NCBI RefSeq assembly: GCF_003721225.1
Contig: NZ_RIZI01000163.1
Location: 1-28,174 of the forward strand
DNA from: Acidithiobacillus sulfuriphilus
GTDB lineage: Bacteria > Pseudomonadota > Gammaproteobacteria > Acidithiobacillales > Acidithiobacillaceae
DNA length: 28,174 nt
Direction: 5' to 3'
Below, one piece after another: positions 22,791 through 28,174 of the stretch. The notes below the pieces were generated by a model that ran no database searches, was not told where the DNA came from, and was given only the letters and a program-made list of their open reading frames with translations. The position numbers and the translations under genes were made by a program. Positions within the stretch are counted from its first letter, which is position 1, and each line of letters starts with the position of its first letter.

Positions 22791-22991
22791 ATCGAAGTAG
22801 TACAAGGCCATTTCGCGCTGGCTGCGCCCCCCGAAATCCCTGGCGATGGCCGCGCCCAATTCCGCGCAATGGCGGTCCAGCAACTCCCCCAGGGCCTCCA
22901 GCGCCATCATGCGCTGCCCGTAGCCGGGGGGACCCCGGCGCTCCAGATCGGCGCGCTGGGCCAACAAAAAATCCAGGGGCTCCCCCATCAT
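22782..22991 (-). pseudogene. N-terminal fragment of a (coniferyl-)aldehyde dehydrogenase (truncated)
   Basis: A 69-residue frame on the minus strand reads FLLAQRADLERRGPPGYGQR then MMALEALGELLDRHCAELGA and AIARDFGGRSQREMALYYFD. This is the N-terminal pattern of coniferyl/fatty aldehyde dehydrogenases (QRxA...G.P....R...L..L..LL......A..AI..DFG.RS..E). The usual protein is ~470 residues; here it stops after about 65, at a TAG three codons past a GMC-derived stretch in another frame (junction near 22785-22795). No ribosome site precedes the ATGs at 22991 and 22988. It lies 63 nt downstream of the thiC stop on the same strand. The assignment rests on a short segment. Confidence 0.55.
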
Positions 22992-23054
22992 GGCGAGTCC
23001 CTGGATCCGGCAGCGCTGGGAGCAGACATCAACCGGTCCCGACAGGAAAGGCGA

Positions 23055-25067
<2,013 letters not shown>

Positions 25068-25075
25068 TAGGTTCA

Positions 25076-25104
25076 AAGGTAAGCGGCGGGGCTGCTACTG
25101 TCAA
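25076..25104 (-). promoter_or_regulatory. Sigma-70 promoter of thiC
   Basis: Minus-strand TTGACA (25104-25099), a 17-nt spacer, and TACCTT (25081-25076) give a consensus -35 and a weak -10. Transcription would begin near 25069, exactly at the 5' edge of the riboswitch. Confidence 0.7.
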
Positions 25105-25137
25105 GGACGTTGACAGGACGTTGACAGGACGATGGCA
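25105..25137 (+). repeat. Three tandem 11-bp repeats in the thiC-hemerythrin intergenic region
   Basis: GGACGTTGACA occurs at 25105-25115 and 25116-25126, then a variant GGACGATGGCA at 25127-25137. The 11-bp period is about one helix turn. The first copy's TTGACA pairs with the minus-strand -35 of thiC (TGTCAA at 25099-25104) as an inverted repeat with a 5-nt gap. A regulator-binding role or slipped-strand duplication are both possible. Confidence 0.7.
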
Positions 25138-25229
25138 GCGTGCTGGCAGGGCGGTCGGTGCTTGCCAAAACACGCAAAATGAGCGCACATTCGCCCTATC
25201 CGGCAGCGCAACCAAAAGGAGATCGTATC

Positions 25230-25985
25230 GTGTCCAATGCACAACGGGATGTCATCCAGGGCCCTGGCCCCAATGCTTCCGTCTTACTCGATTTGCTCGG
25301 CCAAGCGGATCAATCGGCACGCCCCGTGGTCTTCGCCGCAGCACAGCGGCTGGGTCTGGGCCAGCGCCTGCAGATCCTAGTGGATTTTGAACCTGCGCCG
25401 CTGATGAAGGCTATTGCCTTCCAGCTCCGCGACAGCATCTCCTGGTCAGCCACGCAGCACGGCCCGCAATGGGAGATTGCAGTACAACCGCGGGCCGAAG
25501 CCGAGGCCCGCGATGTGGTCGATCTTTTGACCTGGGATCACTTCCATCTGGATCGCCAGTTCGCCGATGTGCTCCTGGCCGCCAACCAGAACGACATGGG
25601 CGAGGCGGAACATATTTTTAAGGACTACTGGATCGGCCTGCGCCGCCATGTACACCTGGAAAACAACATCCTCGGACCGGCATTGGGGGGCGATGCCGAG
25701 CACGGTCCGCTGAGCCACATGCTGGGCGAGCACGAAAGCATTGTCGAGCAGGCGCGCATTCTGGAGGAAGCCTTCAACGAACAGGATTACGGTCTCCTCG
25801 CCCCCATCTGCGCCGTGCTCTCCGGCTCTTTGGCCAAACACGAAAATCGTGAGGAGAATACCCTCTTTCCCATCTGGCAAACGGCCTGCAATGCCGACCG
25901 CGGGCGCGCCCAGGAATTCCTCCTGCGCGCCAAGGCATTGCTGGCCGGGGCGGAAGATAGGGAGGTCTGCACGCTTTTTCCTTGA
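25230..25985 (+). CDS. DUF2249-hemerythrin fusion protein
   Basis: A 251-residue soluble protein. The N-terminal ~85 residues resemble DUF2249 (RLGLGQRLQILVDFEPAPLMKAI with later ATQHGPQWEIAVQP), a small TusA-like fold seen with redox and respiration proteins. Residues ~98-220 form a hemerythrin HHE four-helix domain with candidate di-iron ligands His104/His106 (WDHFHLD), His140/His142 and Glu144 (HVHLEN), His168 (GEHES), His204 and Glu208 (KHENREEN). Such proteins bind O2 or NO, or repair iron-sulfur clusters. I choose GTG at 25230 because AAGGAG sits 8 nt before it; ATG starts at 25140 and 25179 have no ribosome site and would add non-family residues. It is divergent from thiC. Confidence 0.85.
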   Translation: MSNAQRDVIQGPGPNASVLLDLLGQADQSARPVVFAAAQRLGLGQRLQILVDFEPAPLMKAIAFQLRDSISWSATQHGPQWEIAVQPRAEAEARDVVDLLTWDHFHLDRQFADVLLAANQNDMGEAEHIFKDYWIGLRRHVHLENNILGPALGGDAEHGPLSHMLGEHESIVEQARILEEAFNEQDYGLLAPICAVLSGSLAKHENREENTLFPIWQTACNADRGRAQEFLLRAKALLAGAEDREVCTLFP

Positions 25986-26021
25986 GGCTGTTGAAGCCAA
26001 GGCCGGCACTGCGCCGGTTCG

Positions 26022-28052
26022 CTACTCCAGCAATGCCAGCAACTCCTCCGGGCTATCCACCGGGGCCAGGCACTGCAAGCCCCGACACAGCCAGGCCCGG
26101 CCGCCAGCGGGGGCTGCCCGCTCCAGGATGGGCGGTAGGTCTTTCATCCCATTGGCAATAAACACCATGACCCGGTCGCCGGGATATTGCCCGGAAAGGG
26201 TCGCACGCCAGGATTCTAGGGCAGTGAGGGAGCCACGGATGATCATGGTCGGCAGTGGCTCCTGTGCTTCGCGCAAGGCGCACAACAAGGTCGGGACGGC
26301 AAGCCCATGCTCCTCCAAATCACCGCCAAAGGCTTGCAGGCCCAGCGCCGCCGCATCCAGGTAACGGCCTTCCCCCAGCAGGTGCCCCAAGCGCTGCAGG
26401 GCGAGAATGGCAACGCCGTTACCGGTGGGGATGGCCTGGTCCTGGCTCGGCTTCATGCGCGTGACCGGCGCGGGTTGGTCGTCGGCGGTAAAGAAAAATC
26501 CGCCGTGCCGGGCATCCATGAAACGATCCAGCAGGGCATCGGCCAGATCCCGGGCAAAGTGCAGATCCTCTATTCGGAACTCGCCTTGCAGCAGTTCCAG
26601 CAACGCTTGCAGCAAAAATGCATGATCATCCAGATAGGCCGGCTGATAGGCCCTTTCCTCTTTCCACACGGCATACAGGCGGCCATTCTGCCAAAGCCGT
26701 GCGCGCAGGAAATCCGCCGTTTCCTGCGCCAGGCGGATCCATTCCTGCCGCCCGAAGGTCCGTCCCGCCAGGGCCAAGCCGCGCAGGGTCAAGGCATTCC
26801 AGGCGCATAGGCGTTTATCATCGAGGCCGGGACGGGGCCGCTCTGCACGCACGTGGAAAAGCCGCTCCCGCGCCCTCTGCAAGTTTTGGGCAGCCGTCCC
26901 TTCCGCCTCGCCCAAGGCCATCGCCGCAGCCGCCGGCTCCATGGAGCGCTGCAGGTGCCAGGCCCGCCCCTCGAAATTGGCCGGCCGATCCAGGCCCCAG
27001 CAGCGTAAGGCCAATGCCCGGAGTTCCGGATCCAGGGCATTTTCCACCGCGGAACGCTGCCAGAGATAAAAATGTCCCTCCTCCCCTGCGGAATCCGCAT
27101 CCAGGGCGCTATAAAAGCCTCCCTCGGGGCCGCGCATCTCCCGCATCAGCCAGCTCACACTGGCCTCCATCACTTCTACATAGAGAGGATCCGCGTGCAA
27201 GGCATAGCCCAGGGCATAAATCGACAGCATCTGACCGTTGTCATACAACATTTTCTCGAAGTGCGGGATTTCCCAACGCGCATCCACGCTGTAGCGGAAA
27301 AAGCCGCCCCCGATCTGATCAAAAAGGCCGCCCCGCGCCATCGCCGCGAGGGTCTGGCCCAGCATCTCCAGCCCCAGGGCATTGCCCTGCGCGGCTTGCA
27401 AGGCCAAAAATTCCAGCGTCGGAACCTGCGGAAACTTGGGCGCATCGCCCAGGCCGCCCCAGCGCCGGTCAAAGTGCTGGCCCAGGGCCGTCAGCGCCGC
27501 CTGCGCCGCTGACGGCCACCGTGGCGGTTCCGCCGGATCATGCCCCTTTTCCAGACGCCCAAGGGCCTCTCCCAAGGCCGTTGCCTGCGCCTGCACTTCC
27601 TCGCCGCGCTGGTGATATACGGTAAGGATCTGCTGCAAAAGATCGCCAAAACCGGGCAAACCGTAACGGGGCGACTTGGGGAAATAAGTGCCGCCATAGA
27701 AAGGCAACAAATCCGGTGTCAGGAATACCGTGAGAGGCCAGCCCCCGGCACGCCGGGTCATCATCTGCTGCGCCAACTGGTAGACCTGGTCCAGGTCCGG
27801 GCGCTCCTCACGGTCTACCTTGATATTGACAAAGCCGGCATTCATGATCCGGGCGATTGCCGGGTCCGTAAAAGATTCATGGGCCATCACATGGCACCAG
27901 TGGCAGGCCGAATAGCCGATGGACAAGAGGATGGGCCGGCTCTCCTCGCGGGCGCGGGCCAAGGCCTCCTCCCCCCAGGGATACCAGTCGACGGGGTTAT
28001 CCGCATGTTGGCGCAGATAAGGGCTCGCGGCATCTGCCAGACGGTTGCTCAT
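26022..28052 (-). CDS. YyaL/DUF255 thioredoxin-fold protein with glycosidase-like (alpha/alpha) domain
   Basis: A 676-residue protein of the DUF255 (spermatogenesis-associated protein 20, YyaL) family. The N-terminal ~170 residues have the thioredoxin-like fold: [13 protein letters not shown], the redox motif CHWCHVM (50-56) and the downstream [18 protein letters not shown] and [11 protein letters not shown] with GGTYFP. The rest forms an alpha/alpha-barrel related to N-acylglucosamine 2-epimerases/glycosidases ([50 protein letters not shown]). The biochemical function is not established for the family. The start at 28052 has a GAGGAG ribosome site. There is no signal peptide, so the cytoplasm is its likely site. 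Length is as expected for the family. Confidence 0.93.
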   Translation of the reverse strand: MSNRLADAASPYLRQHADNPVDWYPWGEEALARAREESRPILLSIGYSACHWCHVMAHESFTDPAIARIMNAGFVNIKVDREERPDLDQVYQLAQQMMTRRAGGWPLTVFLTPDLLPFYGGTYFPKSPRYGLPGFGDLLQQILTVYHQRGEEVQAQATALGEALGRLEKGHDPAEPPRWPSAAQAALTALGQHFDRRWGGLGDAPKFPQVPTLEFLALQAAQGNALGLEMLGQTLAAMARGGLFDQIGGGFFRYSVDARWEIPHFEKMLYDNGQMLSIYALGYALHADPLYVEVMEASVSWLMREMRGPEGGFYSALDADSAGEEGHFYLWQRSAVENALDPELRALALRCWGLDRPANFEGRAWHLQRSMEPAAAAMALGEAEGTAAQNLQRARERLFHVRAERPRPGLDDKRLCAWNALTLRGLALAGRTFGRQEWIRLAQETADFLRARLWQNGRLYAVWKEERAYQPAYLDDHAFLLQALLELLQGEFRIEDLHFARDLADALLDRFMDARHGGFFFTADDQPAPVTRMKPSQDQAIPTGNGVAILALQRLGHLLGEGRYLDAAALGLQAFGGDLEEHGLAVPTLLCALREAQEPLPTMIIRGSLTALESWRATLSGQYPGDRVMVFIANGMKDLPPILERAAPAGGRAWLCRGLQCLAPVDSPEELLALLE

Positions 28053-28101
28053 GGGTGCTCCTCATGGCCTTAGGAATGCTTCCAGCCTATTAACCCGGCC
28101 C

Positions 28102-28174
28102 TTAAATATCCGACATGGCGTAGCGGGCGGCAGGGTGCCGAAAATAGCTGGCGACCTTGTGCGGCATTTGGCGC
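28102..28174 (-). CDS. C-terminal end of an unidentified minus-strand gene (truncated at window edge)
   Basis: On the minus strand one frame is open from the window edge to TAA at 28104-28102 and reads RQMPHKVASYFRHPAARYAM followed by SDI. It lies 50 nt upstream of the YyaL-family gene in the same direction, with AT-rich DNA between. The short peptide looks coding (basic, aromatic, no rare patterns), but nothing identifies its family. Confidence 0.35.
   Translation of the reverse strand, partial: RQMPHKVASYFRHPAARYAMSDI

Noticed and set aside
25105..25137. CRISPR-like repeats
   Set aside because: Only three 11-bp units directly abutting, without spacers; not a CRISPR array.
26618..27625. 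A 335-codon plus-strand frame opposite the YyaL-family gene
   Set aside because: Pro/Arg/Ser-rich antisense shadow; the minus-strand gene has the CHWCHVM motif and full family length.

Overview
The window is moderately GC-rich, densely packed chromosomal DNA from a Gram-negative proteobacterium. Type IV pilus PilY1, periplasmic glucan synthesis (OpgG/OpgH), an E. coli-type cytochrome bd oxidase, an orphan lipoamide dehydrogenase and a persulfide-dioxygenase-like protein fit an acidophilic sulfur/iron oxidiser such as Acidithiobacillus. That genus assignment is inference from gene content, not from a marker gene.

Layout. Positions 1-2367 hold the C-terminal part of a PilY1-like pilus protein and an overlapping small secreted protein. 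Positions 2382-3540 look like a mobile-element scar: the tail of a P27-type phage terminase small subunit, then a DUF1778/GNAT (TacA/TacT-type) toxin-antitoxin pair with a perfect 14-bp operator palindrome. Positions 3663-9571 are housekeeping: SohB protease, an atypical pyruvate kinase coupled to a roadblock-like protein, DUF423 and secreted PLD nuclease genes in overlap, an NDUFA9-like SDR and a Sel1-repeat protein. Positions 9701-13799 (minus) are an opgG - small ORF - opgH operon in which OpgH appears to be split in two. Positions 14277-15692 hold a stand-alone lipoamide dehydrogenase.

The most interesting part is 15689-22469. A sigma-54 activator with a cysteine-bearing PAS-like domain heads a minus-strand operon (activator, carboxylesterase, CopD-like membrane protein). 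It is divergent from a plus-strand operon: a metallo-beta-lactamase-fold protein of ETHE1 type with substituted metal-site residues, cydA, cydB, a two-helix CydX-like protein and an undescribed-looking 30-aa single-helix protein, closed by a strong UUCG terminator. A near-perfect -24/-12 sigma-54 promoter sits 38 nt upstream of the metallo-beta-lactamase start, with a cluster of ATGA/TCAT palindromes about 100-150 bp further upstream. The sequence therefore suggests an RpoN-controlled terminal oxidase module with its own divergent regulator and linked to sulfur or redox sensing.

Positions 22468-22991 are a deletion scar that fuses the start of an aldehyde dehydrogenase to the end of a GMC oxidoreductase. 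Positions 23055-25104 are thiC with a canonical TPP riboswitch and sigma-70 promoter. Then follow a divergent DUF2249-hemerythrin protein, a large YyaL/DUF255 thioredoxin-fold protein and, at the right edge, the last codons of another minus-strand gene. I saw no tRNA, rRNA, CRISPR array or intact insertion sequence.
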